Origin: SZUA-309 sp965215995
GTDB lineage: Bacteria > Pseudomonadota > Gammaproteobacteria > Pseudomonadales > Azotimanducaceae
DNA length: 64,000 nt
Direction of reading: 5' to 3'
Assembly: GCA_965215995.1 (NCBI GenBank)
Contig: OZ244128.1
Location: 4,216,001 to 4,280,000, forward strand
A program made the position numbers and the translations under genes. Positions 51,329 to 60,889 of the stretch are shown in pieces. The notes beneath the pieces are model-generated. The model did not search any database. It saw only the letters and a list, made by a program, of their open reading frames with translations, and was not told the DNA's origin. Numbering within the stretch: the stretch's first letter is position 1; each line of letters begins with the position of its first letter.

Positions 51329-53359
51329 TTGGTGCAAGCGGTTTCTGAATTTCAGGTGGTCGCCGACTACCAGCCGGCCGGTGATCAGCCGACGGCCATC
51401 GAGACGCTGGTGGAAGGATTGGCCAGCGGCCTTGCCCACCAGACGCTGCTTGGGGTCACCGGCTCGGGCAAAACCTTCACCATCGCCAACGTCATTGAGA
51501 AGGTGCAGCGGCCGACCATCGTGATGGCGCCGAACAAAACCCTGGCAGCGCAGCTCTACGGTGAGTTCAAAGAGTTCTTCCCGCACAACGCCGTGGAGTA
51601 CTTTGTTTCTTACTACGATTACTATCAGCCCGAAGCCTATGTGCCGTCCTCGGATACCTACATCGAGAAGGACGCCTCCATCAATGCCCACATCGAGCAG
51701 ATGCGTCTTTCCGCCACCAAGGCGCTGCTGGAACGGCGGGACACCATCATTGTCGCTTCCGTGTCCGCCATCTATGGCCTCGGTGATCCCCAGTCTTATC
51801 TGCGCATGGTGCTGCACCTGGATCGGGGCGACAGAGTAGATCAGCGGTACGTGGTCCAGCGCCTCGCGGAGCTGCAATACACGCGCAACGATATGGCCTT
51901 CCAGCGAGGCACCTATCGTGTCCGTGGCGATGTGGTGGATATCTTTCCGGCGGAATCGGAAAAAGAGGCCGTACGGGTGGAGCTTTTCGATGACGAGATA
52001 GAGAACATCTCAGTTTTCGATCCGCTCACCGGCGAGGTCACCAACCGAGTGCCGCGCTACACCGTGTTTCCGAAGACGCATTACGTGACGCCTAGAGAGC
52101 GGATCCTGAACGTGCTCGAGGACATCAAGGAAGAGCTTCGCGATCGTCTCAAGTACCTGCAGGATCATCACAAGCTGGTGGAAGCCCAGCGGCTCGAGCA
52201 GCGTACGCGCTTCGATCTGGAGATGATCAAGGAACTCGGTTACTGCCAGGGCATCGAGAACTACTCACGCTATCTGTCCGGCCGGGCGCCGGGCGAGCCG
52301 CCGCCGACCCTGTTCGACTACCTGCCGAAAGACGCCTTGATGATCATCGATGAGTCACATGTGACCGTGCCGCAGGTGGGCGGCATGTACAAAGGGGACC
52401 GGTCCCGGAAGGAGACGCTGGTCGAGTACGGCTTCCGCCTACCCTCGGCGCTCGACAACCGGCCGCTTCGGTTCGATGAGTGGGAGGGCCTGAGCCCGCA
52501 GATGATCTTCGTATCCGCAACGCCCGGGCCGTACGAAGAGGAGTTTGCCGGGCAGATCGCCGAGCAGGTGGTGCGGCCGACGGGCCTGGTGGATCCGGAG
52601 GTGATCATCCGGCCGGCCTCCACCCAGGTGGATGACCTGCTCGGTGAGATCAATGCAACCGTCGCTGCCGGAGAACGGGTCCTGGTGACCACGCTCACCA
52701 AGCGTATGGCGGAAGATCTCACGGAATACCTGGACGAGCACGGTGTTCGGGTTCGCTATCTGCATTCGGACATCGACACGGTGGAGCGCATGGAAATCAT
52801 CCGCGATCTGCGCATCGGTGAGTTCGACGTGCTGGTGGGCATCAACCTGCTGCGGGAAGGTCTTGATATGCCGGAAGTGTCGCTGGTGGCCATTCTCGAT
52901 GCAGACAAGGAAGGCTTCCTGCGCGCCGAGCGATCGCTGATTCAGACGATCGGCCGGGCTGCGCGCAACGTGCACGGCCGGGCCATACTCTATGCGGACA
53001 ATATGACCGGCTCCATGGAGAAGGCCATTGGCGAGACCAATCGGCGTCGGGACAAGCAGATAGCCTTCAACGAAGCCAATGGCATCACGCCGCAGACGGT
53101 GCAGAAGCGCGTGGCGGATGTGATGGAAGGGGCTCGAGTCGCTGCACCCGGTGCCGCGAGAGGCCGCAGTCGCAGCAATGGCCGGGATGCGAAGACGATC
53201 CGCGAGGTTCCGAGTGATCCCAAGGCGCTTGGCAAGTTTCTCACCCAGCTCGAGGAACAGATGCTCGAGCACGCGAAGAACCTGGAGTTCGAGGAAGCCG
53301 CACGATTGCGCGACGAGATTCGTGAGATCCGCGAGGAGCGGTTGATCAATCCAGCCTGA
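51329..53359 (+). CDS. uvrB: excinuclease ABC subunit B
   Basis: A 676-residue helicase-like damage verifier of nucleotide excision repair, close to the 673 residues of Escherichia coli UvrB. Walker A GVTGSGKTFTIANV, the DESH box in IDESHVTVPQVGGMY, helicase motif VTTLTKRMAEDLTEYL, QTIGRAARN and a C-terminal UVR coiled-coil domain (LEEQMLEHAKNLEFEEAARLRDEI region) are in place. The beta-hairpin YYDYYQPEAYVP that inserts into DNA is intact. The first codon is TTG 51329 with GAGG nine bases upstream; GTG 51332 is an alternative. Works with UvrA and UvrC, which are not in this window. Confidence 0.97.
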   Translation: MVQAVSEFQVVADYQPAGDQPTAIETLVEGLASGLAHQTLLGVTGSGKTFTIANVIEKVQRPTIVMAPNKTLAAQLYGEFKEFFPHNAVEYFVSYYDYYQPEAYVPSSDTYIEKDASINAHIEQMRLSATKALLERRDTIIVASVSAIYGLGDPQSYLRMVLHLDRGDRVDQRYVVQRLAELQYTRNDMAFQRGTYRVRGDVVDIFPAESEKEAVRVELFDDEIENISVFDPLTGEVTNRVPRYTVFPKTHYVTPRERILNVLEDIKEELRDRLKYLQDHHKLVEAQRLEQRTRFDLEMIKELGYCQGIENYSRYLSGRAPGEPPPTLFDYLPKDALMIIDESHVTVPQVGGMYKGDRSRKETLVEYGFRLPSALDNRPLRFDEWEGLSPQMIFVSATPGPYEEEFAGQIAEQVVRPTGLVDPEVIIRPASTQVDDLLGEINATVAAGERVLVTTLTKRMAEDLTEYLDEHGVRVRYLHSDIDTVERMEIIRDLRIGEFDVLVGINLLREGLDMPEVSLVAILDADKEGFLRAERSLIQTIGRAARNVHGRAILYADNMTGSMEKAIGETNRRRDKQIAFNEANGITPQTVQKRVADVMEGARVAAPGAARGRSRSNGRDAKTIREVPSDPKALGKFLTQLEEQMLEHAKNLEFEEAARLRDEIREIREERLINPA

Positions 53360-53387
53360 TAATCGGCCTGATAGAGGAGCGCCAGGT

Positions 53388-54929
53388 ATGCGGGGTAGAG
53401 GACTTGCCACCTTTTTGATCTGTCTGGCGCTGTCTCTCGTGCTCGTGGGTTGCTCGCCGGAAGAGCCGCAACCGCCGCAAGCACCAACCGGCGAACGCGC
53501 CCCACCCGAAACCACGATGCAACCTGTGCTCGATCTTTCCATGGAGGAAGCCGCGTTGAGCGACGGTCGGACCCTCGGGTTCGAGATCGGCTACATCACG
53601 GTGCCGGAGAACCGCAGCAATCCAGAGCGGACCATTCAAGTGGAAGTTGCCCGCGTCCGCCGTCAGGCAACAGCGGATCCGGCCACACCGCCTATCTTCT
53701 TTCTGCCAGGCGGGCCGGGTTTCCCAGGCGTCCGCTCGATGCTGGGTTGGGACTCACTGCCTGTCATCGTTGATATGTTCACCTCTGTATCCGATCTGGT
53801 GATCGTCGGCCAGCGCGGCATCGGCAGCGCCATTCCATCTCTCGGCTGTGATGGCGAGCTCACGGCGGACCTCAGCTCGAAGAAAGCTCAGGAGCAGACG
53901 GAAGCAGCTATGGTTGCCGCCATAGCTGCCTGCCGGGATAGGTGGCGGGGGGAGGAGGTTGATCTGCCGGCGTACTCGGTGCCTGAAGCGGCGGCAGACG
54001 TGCGAGATGTTGCCGTTGCCCTCAGCTACCCACAGATCACCCTGTGGGGGGTGAGCTTTGGTTCCCACTGGTCCATGGCCATCATGCGTTTTCATCCGGA
54101 GATCGTGGCGCGGGCGGTTCTGGGCGGATTGGAAGGGCCCGATCACACCTACGACATGCCGGGCGGCGTGCTGGCCGGGGTCCGACGCATGGCGCTGGAA
54201 GCATCGGAATCGGAGGCGTTAGCGGCCTTCACACCGGAAGGCGGCTGGCTCGCTGCCTTCGGGAGCCTCATCGGCCAGCTCAACGAATCGCCGCTGACGG
54301 TCTCCGTGGATGGACAGGATGTGTATATCGATGGCGAGGGGATAAAGGGTGCGGCACTTGGATACAGCCAGGGCATCAGTTCCCGGTCCGGGATGCGCCA
54401 CTGGCCAGCGGATGTGCATCGCCTGCTGATGGGGGATTTCGAGGCTTTGGCTCGAGCAGCGATTCGACGAGCTCAGCGTGATCTGCCCCCTGCAGCCTTT
54501 TTTACCTTGGATTGTGGCTCCGGCATCACGGCTGAGCGGGAGGCGGTGCTGAACGCGGACCCTGGACAGGCGATCGTCGGCAACCTGTCCCGTTTTTATC
54601 AGCAACTGTGCCCGGTCTGGGAAGTGGATCTGACAGACGCCTTCCGCACCGGTTTCGAAACAGACATCCCAACGCTACTGGTGCACGGCACCTACGATGT
54701 GAATACGCCGTACAGCAATGCTCAGGAGCTGCTGCCGTCATTCACCAACAGCACCTTTGTGACCGTGGACGGCGGTTCCCATGGCGCGCTGCAGGAAGCC
54801 CTGGGCGCCGACGAGGCGTTCCTCGGCAACACCTTGCGCTTCCTCGCAACAGGTGAGCTGTCCGGGTTCCCGGAACGCGTGGAGCTGGACCCCATCGACT
54901 GGATAATCCCGGGCGCCGACGCGCCTTAG
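53388..54929 (+). CDS. alpha/beta hydrolase lipoprotein (TAP-like, S33)
   Basis: A 513-residue lipoprotein (lipobox LVGC, Cys22) with an alpha/beta-hydrolase fold. FFLPGGPGFPG is the oxyanion-hole region; the nucleophile elbow GVSFGSHW has Ser223; the C-terminal TAP-like part gives the acid in HGTYDVNTPYSNA and the histidine in GGSHGAL. Tricorn-interacting aminopeptidase and prolyl aminopeptidase relatives share this form, so peptidase or esterase activity outside the cytoplasm is possible. It follows uvrB by 28 bases on the same strand. Confidence 0.82.
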   Translation: MRGRGLATFLICLALSLVLVGCSPEEPQPPQAPTGERAPPETTMQPVLDLSMEEAALSDGRTLGFEIGYITVPENRSNPERTIQVEVARVRRQATADPATPPIFFLPGGPGFPGVRSMLGWDSLPVIVDMFTSVSDLVIVGQRGIGSAIPSLGCDGELTADLSSKKAQEQTEAAMVAAIAACRDRWRGEEVDLPAYSVPEAAADVRDVAVALSYPQITLWGVSFGSHWSMAIMRFHPEIVARAVLGGLEGPDHTYDMPGGVLAGVRRMALEASESEALAAFTPEGGWLAAFGSLIGQLNESPLTVSVDGQDVYIDGEGIKGAALGYSQGISSRSGMRHWPADVHRLLMGDFEALARAAIRRAQRDLPPAAFFTLDCGSGITAEREAVLNADPGQAIVGNLSRFYQQLCPVWEVDLTDAFRTGFETDIPTLLVHGTYDVNTPYSNAQELLPSFTNSTFVTVDGGSHGALQEALGADEAFLGNTLRFLATGELSGFPERVELDPIDWIIPGADAP

Positions 54930-54937
54930 GGGTCGAC

Positions 54938-55642
54938 TCAGCGCTTCGCCCGCTGCCAGCCGGCGGCTCTGGCTTCCGCTTCTGAGCAGAACCAGCGTTC
55001 ACCTGCACCGGTGTTGATACGCGTCTGCTCGTAGTGTTCCTGGCCAGGAAGGTGGTAGATGCGCCCGTTGCCGGAGATGTTGCCTTTGATGCGGCAGTCC
55101 TCCGGCGGTGCGGCTTCCCGGCGATCGCCGCGGGGCCAATCCCAGGGCGGGGTGGGATTGTCGTCCTGCCAGAGCCCGGCCCTTTTACCCCTCGCCTCAT
55201 GCTCGGCGAACTCATAGCGGCCCTGGTCTTCCGGAGAGAGGTCATCCTTGTAGTAGCGGTAGAACCAGGCGAGTCCCACGGTCAGCATGGCCAGGTTGGC
55301 ATCGAGCGTTTTACCGCACTGCCGGCAGTCGGCGGGCTGAACCCAGAGCTTGCCGAGCAGGCGGCCGTAAGTGTCTTTACCGGCTCCTGTCCGGCTCATC
55401 TCCAGACGCACCTCGCGGTTCAGCACCAGCGCGCGCAGGTGCTCTTCAGCTTCCTGCCCAAAGGGCTGGTCCTGCTCGGGTGCATCGATGCCCTGCAGTC
55501 GGACCCTGTGATCCTGACCGTTCAAGCTGAGAGAGACGGTGTCGCCGTCGTAGACGTGGGTAACCCGGCCGTTCATTGCATCTGCTTCCGTGCAGGAAAC
55601 CAACAGCGCGGTACTACAGATGAGCAGGATTCGCGTCGTCAT
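54938..55642 (-). CDS. thermonuclease-family (SNase) lipoprotein
   Basis: A 234-residue exported nuclease with a lipobox-like LLVSC (Cys17). Staphylococcal-nuclease-like core: VYDGDTVSL (calcium site), RLQGIDAPEQDQPFG (catalytic Arg and Glu region) and DTYGRLLGKLW. A C-terminal extension (about 175-234) has paired cysteines (ECRIKGNI-type DCRIKGN and RWFCSEAEARAAGW) as in other Gram-negative members. It would cut DNA or RNA outside the cytoplasm. It overlaps the MFS gene by four bases (stop/start ATGA), so they form an operon. Confidence 0.87.
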   Translation of the reverse strand: MTTRILLICSTALLVSCTEADAMNGRVTHVYDGDTVSLSLNGQDHRVRLQGIDAPEQDQPFGQEAEEHLRALVLNREVRLEMSRTGAGKDTYGRLLGKLWVQPADCRQCGKTLDANLAMLTVGLAWFYRYYKDDLSPEDQGRYEFAEHEARGKRAGLWQDDNPTPPWDWPRGDRREAAPPEDCRIKGNISGNGRIYHLPGQEHYEQTRINTGAGERWFCSEAEARAAGWQRAKR

Positions 55643-56877
55643 TCTCTTCGGCCCGCGGTGGAGGAGTGCGTCGTCATCATACGCACGTCCCGCACGCAGA
55701 GAACGAGCATAGTGGGCACGATGATGGCCATGGCGGCGATGATGAGCGTGCTCCGGAAGCCCAGGGCCTCGAACAGATAGCCACCTACCACAATCCCCAT
55801 CGGCGCCAGGGCAATGGAGCCCAGGTGGTCATAGGCACTGATTCTCGACAGCATGTTGCCCGGCACCTTCTTCTGCAGCGTGGTGTACCAGAGCACGGAA
55901 AAGATCTGGCTCGCCAGGCCGTGCACAAAGGCAGCACTCACCACGATCCAGACAGCGGCTGGGATGGCCAGGGTGAGCTGCACGCCGCAGAAAAAGAACA
56001 CGCAGAACGCGGCAAACCGCATCGGATGAATTGGATGCAGGCGCATGGCGAGAAGGCCGCCCGCCAGCGTTCCGACACCATAGCCTGCTGCGATGAGTCC
56101 CCAGTCTACCGAACCGCCCATCATCTCGCGGGCAACCGCAGGCCCGATCAGGCCGTAGACGGCCTCTCCGGCCGCGACCACCAGGGCGAACTGCGCAACC
56201 ATGGCCCACAGCCAGGTATGGGAGATGAACTCCCGCCAACCGAGTCGCAGGTCTTCAATCATCGACTCGGAGCCGGCGGACATCTGTGCTCGAGGTGCGA
56301 GGGAGAGCACCAGCAGCGCGGAGAGGCCGAAAGAAATGGCGTCGACGATCAACGTCGCACCTGCCCCAATGGTGGCGACCAGAATGCCGCCGAGGGCTGC
56401 GCCGCCTGCCACAGCACCGTTTCTCGCGGTACCGAGCAGGGCGTTGGCAGCCTGCAGGTCCTTTTCATCCACCAGTTGAATGATGAAGCCGGTGGCCGCG
56501 GGGGCGTAGAACGCCATGGCCACACCGTTGATGAGCATGAAGGTCGTGAGGAGCGGTATCGTCGCGTTGCCGGAGAGAAAGAGCCAGGCCATGGTGAGCT
56601 GCGAGGCCATGGCGCAGAACTCGGACAGGTAGATGACTTTCTGGCGCGAGGTGCGATCCGCCACCGCCCCACCGATGAGCAGCACGAGAATGGAGGCGAG
56701 CGTCGGGGCGGCGATGACGAACGAAGCGTCGGACGTTCTGCCGGTCAGGTCGAGGACGCCGAACGCCATGGCGATCGGTGCCATGGCATTGCCCGTGTAG
56801 CTCACGAGATAGGCCACGAACATCCGATTGACGTTCGGCTGCTTGAGGAGCGCCAGACCCTCGCGGATATCGGCCAT
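55639..56877 (-). CDS. MFS transporter (EntS/MFS_3 type)
   Basis: A 412-residue permease with about 12 hydrophobic helices. FVAYLVSYTGNAMAPIAMAF, LLIGGAVADRTSRQK (the loop 2-3 MFS motif) and LGSIALAPMGIVVGGYLFEALG are typical of the EntS-like drug or siderophore exporter group. The cargo is unknown. It is the first gene of a pair with the nuclease and its start lies 23 bases after the stop of the FMN-type gene on the same strand. Confidence 0.88.
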   Translation of the reverse strand: MADIREGLALLKQPNVNRMFVAYLVSYTGNAMAPIAMAFGVLDLTGRTSDASFVIAAPTLASILVLLIGGAVADRTSRQKVIYLSEFCAMASQLTMAWLFLSGNATIPLLTTFMLINGVAMAFYAPAATGFIIQLVDEKDLQAANALLGTARNGAVAGGAALGGILVATIGAGATLIVDAISFGLSALLVLSLAPRAQMSAGSESMIEDLRLGWREFISHTWLWAMVAQFALVVAAGEAVYGLIGPAVAREMMGGSVDWGLIAAGYGVGTLAGGLLAMRLHPIHPMRFAAFCVFFFCGVQLTLAIPAAVWIVVSAAFVHGLASQIFSVLWYTTLQKKVPGNMLSRISAYDHLGSIALAPMGIVVGGYLFEALGFRSTLIIAAMAIIVPTMLVLCVRDVRMMTTHSSTAGRRE

Positions 56878-56900
56878 TCAGCGGGTGATCCCGATGCTGA

Positions 56901-57446
56901 TCAGGATTCGAGCACCCCGGTCGGCTTGCCGTCCAGGCTGAGCTGGTTCTGCTCCGCCCAGTAGGCTTTGATGCCGTCTTCGCCGCGCTTCTCTGTCCAC
57001 TTATCCAGCGCAATGCGATCTTCGTTGTAGTCGAAGAACGGGACGGCATAGCCGCAAGAGGTCTGAACCAGATCCACATCCATCAGGAAGTACTGGCGGG
57101 TGCCGATGCTGGCGGGGATGAGCTCGGTCAGCTCTGAGTAGCGTGGATGGTGACGGTGGACGCTCTCGGCGCTGCCGTAAGCGCGCAGGATCATCGGCGG
57201 GCCTTCGAACGCGCACCACATCAAGGTGATCCTGTTGGCTTCGAGCAGATGAGCCGCTGTTTCGTTCCCGCTGCCGGTGAGGTTCATCCAGAGAATCTGA
57301 TTGGGCCCCAGCACGCGGAGCGAGTCCTGGCCTTTCGGTGAGACGTTTACCCGACCATCAGGCGCGGCCGTGCCGACGAAGAAGATCTTCTGCTGCTCGA
57401 TAAACCGGGTCAGCTCATCGCTCAGCTCGCTGTACTGTTCTGCCAT
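56901..57446 (-). CDS. pyridoxamine 5'-phosphate oxidase-family protein
   Basis: A 181-residue split-barrel protein. FFVGTAAPDGRVNVSPKGQDSLRV and ETAAHLLEANRITLMWCAFEGPP match the FMN-binding pyridoxamine-oxidase-like superfamily, in a branch without a known substrate. It is one of at least two, perhaps three, such proteins in the window (33256-33888 and, less surely, 12477-12983). It lies just upstream of the MFS gene on the minus strand. Confidence 0.82.
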   Translation of the reverse strand: MAEQYSELSDELTRFIEQQKIFFVGTAAPDGRVNVSPKGQDSLRVLGPNQILWMNLTGSGNETAAHLLEANRITLMWCAFEGPPMILRAYGSAESVHRHHPRYSELTELIPASIGTRQYFLMDVDLVQTSCGYAVPFFDYNEDRIALDKWTEKRGEDGIKAYWAEQNQLSLDGKPTGVLES

Positions 57447-57478
57447 CTGCCCGTTGCCTTCGTGTCTGTTTCCGCTGC

Positions 57479-58339
57479 CTATTCCGATGCCAGACCAGAG
57501 GGCTTTGCATAGCCCAATTGGTCGAGCAGCGGACCTGCTGCCGCTTCGATCGCGTCCGCCTCGTCACGGCTGAGCGCTGAGATGGACCTGTCGTTCATGT
57601 TCTGGATGCTGGCGTTGATCTCCCGGAATGACCATTCCCGCTCAATGAGCGCTGGATCGAAGGGTGCGATCTGCAGAAATTCCGAGATGCCTGCGAGATT
57701 GTCGGCCGGGTGTTCAGTCAGGGACTCGTAGCAGAGCTCCAGCACGTTCTCCAGCTTGTCTCGGCTCTCCTGAAACCGCTCATACGAGTGCTGCCACTGC
57801 CCCGCGCAGAGCTCCGGCGGATAAGTCTCACCGAACTCCGTCCGGCCCCACTCCAGGGGATGGGCACGGCGCATGATGCCTTCGCTGACCGCGTAGCCAT
57901 TGCGGACGATGTGGATGAAGTATGCAGGCTGGAAATGCTCGGCGAGGAACTCGAGTCGGGTCATGTTGGCAATCGACTTCTCGATGATGAGCCCGGAATC
58001 CTCGGTGTGGTGCGACCACTGCCGCTTGATGCGTTCTGCCCGCTCCGCGGTGGCTTCTTCCGGGCGCATGCAGACCCAGTCCTCGCACTGGGACCACATG
58101 CGCGGCCAGCCGGCCAGTTCCGGGCGCCGGAGCGCATCCGTCAGCTCCACGCCTTCCCGGGCCAGTCCGCTGATGGCTGGGTGTGCCTCGAGCAGGTTGG
58201 CAAGCAGGGTGGTGCCGGAGTTGTAGCAGCCCACAACGAATACCCACTTCTCAGGACGAAGTGGCCGTCCGGTCAGGGCGCGGAAGGAGAGCTTCAGGCG
58301 GCGCCGAGCGAGCTTCAGGGGGTTGTTACGTCGGGTCAT
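57479..58339 (-). CDS. sulfotransferase family protein
   Basis: A 286-residue PAPS-dependent sulfotransferase. The 5'-phosphosulfate loop is GCYNSGTTLLANLLEAHP near residue 38 and the 3'-phosphate contact is HIVRNGYAVSEG; both match bacterial members of the Sulfotransfer family. The acceptor may be a sugar, lipid or small metabolite. It is divergent from the CoA transferase gene across about 45 bases and precedes the FMN-type gene on its own strand. Confidence 0.8.
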   Translation of the reverse strand: MTRRNNPLKLARRRLKLSFRALTGRPLRPEKWVFVVGCYNSGTTLLANLLEAHPAISGLAREGVELTDALRRPELAGWPRMWSQCEDWVCMRPEEATAERAERIKRQWSHHTEDSGLIIEKSIANMTRLEFLAEHFQPAYFIHIVRNGYAVSEGIMRRAHPLEWGRTEFGETYPPELCAGQWQHSYERFQESRDKLENVLELCYESLTEHPADNLAGISEFLQIAPFDPALIEREWSFREINASIQNMNDRSISALSRDEADAIEAAAGPLLDQLGYAKPSGLASE

Positions 58340-58384
58340 TGTGGTGTGAGATGGTACTGATCAGGCACCGGGGAGGGAATGATC

Positions 58385-60826
58385 ATGATGCTGGCACCTT
58401 ATCGGGTTCTGGACCTCACTCAGAAAGACGGCATGTTGTGCGCGCAGATTCTCGGGGATCTCGGCGCCGAGGTTGTCCAGGTTGAGCCGCCTGGGGGCGC
58501 TGCGGGGCGGCGCATGGCGCCATTTCTGGAGGGACACGAAGATCCCGAGCACTCTCTTTACTGGTGGAGCTACGCGCGAGGTAAGCGCAGCATCGAGCTC
58601 GATATCGATGCTGATAGAGACACCTTCCTGCGGCTGGTCGAGCAGGCGGACTTTCTGATCGAGGCCGAGCCCGTAGGCAGTCTGGCGACACGGGGTCTCG
58701 GCTATGAAACGCTGGCGACCCGCAACCCCGGCCTCATTCATGTATCTATGACCCCCTATGGCAGCAGCGGGCCAAAGTTGGGTTGGGCGGCGACCGATAT
58801 CACGCTCGCCGCCGCCGGCGGTCCCATGGCGTTGACCGGCGACGAGGACCGGCCACCACTCAGAGTCAGCGTGCCCCAGGTGTGGAATCACACCTCCGCG
58901 GAGGCGGCCGTGGGCGCGCTTATCGCCCTGCACGAGCGTCAGCGTTCCGGTCTCGGGCAGCTGGTGGAGGTCAATGCCCAGCAGGCGATGACCTTTGCCA
59001 CCCAGGGCTACATTCTTTCCGCAGCAGTCAACGATGAGGTGGCGAAACGTGCCGCCGGCGGGATCTGGGCCGGTGACGTGCACGTCCGGTTCAGCTACCC
59101 GGCGAAGGATGGAGATGTCTCCATCACTCACCTCTTCGGCGCGACCCTGGGTCCCCCAACGGCCCGGCTGATGGAGTACGTGCACGACGAGGGCTTCTGC
59201 GATGCGGAAATGCGTGACAAGGACTGGCTCGCCTACGGGCTGCTGCTCGCCAATGGTGAAGAGCCCATCTCCGAGTGGGAGCGCGCTAAATCCTGCGTGG
59301 CCGCCTGCACCGCATCCAAAACCAAGGCGGAGCTACTGACCGCTGCCATGGAACGCCGCCTCCTGCTGGCGCCGATGTCGACTACGGCAGATGTGCTCGC
59401 CAGCGACCAGCTGGCGTCGCGCGGCTACTTCGTGAAGCCGGAAGGTGACGGTGCGGCTGCGGATCTGGTGTATCCGGGGCCATTCGCCAAGTTCGAGAAG
59501 TCGCCGCTGCCCGTCACCCGGCGTCCGCCGCGGATCGGTGAGCACACCCGGGAGGTGCTGGAAGAGCTGGAGCGCCTGGCAACGCAAACCGGCGGGCAGC
59601 AAACCGCAGGTGCGCCGGACGGTGATGCGCCACTTGCGGGGGTAAAGATTCTCGACTTCATGTGGGCGCTGGCGGGGCCCGGTGCGACGCGCATCCTGGC
59701 GGACTGGGGTGCAACGGTCATCCGGCTGGAATCCTCGTCCAAGGTCTGTGTAGGCCGGACCTTACACCCGTTCATGGACGGTGAAGAATCCCAGGAAAAG
59801 TCCGCCATTTTCCATACCGTCAATGCGGGCAAGCGTATGCTCACACTCAACCTGACGAGTCCAGAAGGCATCGAGGTGGCACGCGATCTGGTCCGCTGGG
59901 CGGACGTGGTGACCGAGTCCTTCTCGCCACGGGCGATGAAGGCATTCGGACTCGACTATGACTCTCTCAAGGCGATCAACCCGGACATCATCATGTTGAG
60001 CACCTGCCTGATGGGGCAGACTGGACCGCTGTCGATGTTCGCAGGCTACGGCAACCTGGCCGCCGCCATCGCTGGATTTTACTCCACCACCGGCTGGCCC
60101 GATCGGGAGCCGGCCGGGCCGTTCGGCGCCTACACGGACTACATTGCCCCGCGCTACAACGCCATTGCCGTGCTCGCGGCCCTCGAGCACAAACGCCGCA
60201 CCGGCGAAGGGCAGCACATCGACCTTGCTCAAGCTGAAGCCGCCCTGCATTTCCTATCGCCGGCGCTGCTCGATTGCGCCGCTAACGGGCGCGTGCAGAC
60301 GGGAATGGGTAACCGTGATCTGAACATGGCGCCCAACGGTGCCTACCCGGTCAGCGGAGAAGACAGCTTCATAGCCATCGCTTGCGAGACCGATGAGCAG
60401 TGGCAGGCACTTTGTGGACTGGTGCCGGGCCTGGAGGCGACAGATGATCTGGCGCAGGTCAGCCAGCGCCTTGCCAGGCAGGATGAGCTGGATGCGCTGA
60501 TTGCGGAGTTCACCCGCGAGCAGGAAGGCCCTGCGCTGGAGCAGACCCTGCAGTCTGCCGGAGTACCCGCAGCCCTGGTGCAGAACAGCCCGGAACTGGT
60601 CGCCGACCCGCAGCTCGAGCACCACGAGCACCTCCTGGAGGTGCCGCATCAGGAAGGCGGTCATACGGTCATCGAGAGCACGCGAATCCATATGTCGCGC
60701 TCGGGGCCGGTGATAGACACAAGCGCGCCCACGTTCAACCGCGACATGATGTTCGCGTTGAACGATGTGTTGGGATACGACGATGAGCGAATCGGCGAGC
60801 TGCTGGTATCGGGGGCGCTGGAGTGA
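58385..60826 (+). CDS. tandem-domain CaiB/BaiF CoA transferase
   Basis: An 813-residue protein containing two family III CoA-transferase domains in a row: first about 1-390 (PYRVLDLTQKDGMLCAQILG), second about 425-805 (VKILDFMWALAGPGATRILA). Normal family members are about 400 residues and dimerise in an interlocked way; a fused dimer is uncommon. The catalytic-acid position (Asp in formyl-CoA transferase) is Gln in EVNAQQAMTF of the first half and Glu in IDLAQAEAALHF of the second, judged by eye. GGGAGGG seven bases upstream favours the ATG at 58385 over ATG 58379. A frameshifted NIPSNAP-type gene follows 63 bases later. Confidence 0.85.
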   Translation: MMLAPYRVLDLTQKDGMLCAQILGDLGAEVVQVEPPGGAAGRRMAPFLEGHEDPEHSLYWWSYARGKRSIELDIDADRDTFLRLVEQADFLIEAEPVGSLATRGLGYETLATRNPGLIHVSMTPYGSSGPKLGWAATDITLAAAGGPMALTGDEDRPPLRVSVPQVWNHTSAEAAVGALIALHERQRSGLGQLVEVNAQQAMTFATQGYILSAAVNDEVAKRAAGGIWAGDVHVRFSYPAKDGDVSITHLFGATLGPPTARLMEYVHDEGFCDAEMRDKDWLAYGLLLANGEEPISEWERAKSCVAACTASKTKAELLTAAMERRLLLAPMSTTADVLASDQLASRGYFVKPEGDGAAADLVYPGPFAKFEKSPLPVTRRPPRIGEHTREVLEELERLATQTGGQQTAGAPDGDAPLAGVKILDFMWALAGPGATRILADWGATVIRLESSSKVCVGRTLHPFMDGEESQEKSAIFHTVNAGKRMLTLNLTSPEGIEVARDLVRWADVVTESFSPRAMKAFGLDYDSLKAINPDIIMLSTCLMGQTGPLSMFAGYGNLAAAIAGFYSTTGWPDREPAGPFGAYTDYIAPRYNAIAVLAALEHKRRTGEGQHIDLAQAEAALHFLSPALLDCAANGRVQTGMGNRDLNMAPNGAYPVSGEDSFIAIACETDEQWQALCGLVPGLEATDDLAQVSQRLARQDELDALIAEFTREQEGPALEQTLQSAGVPAALVQNSPELVADPQLEHHEHLLEVPHQEGGHTVIESTRIHMSRSGPVIDTSAPTFNRDMMFALNDVLGYDDERIGELLVSGALE

Positions 60827-60889
60827 GGCTGCAACGATAGAATTCACCGCCTGGCTTACCACAGAATCTGCCGTTAATCGGAGAGAGCA

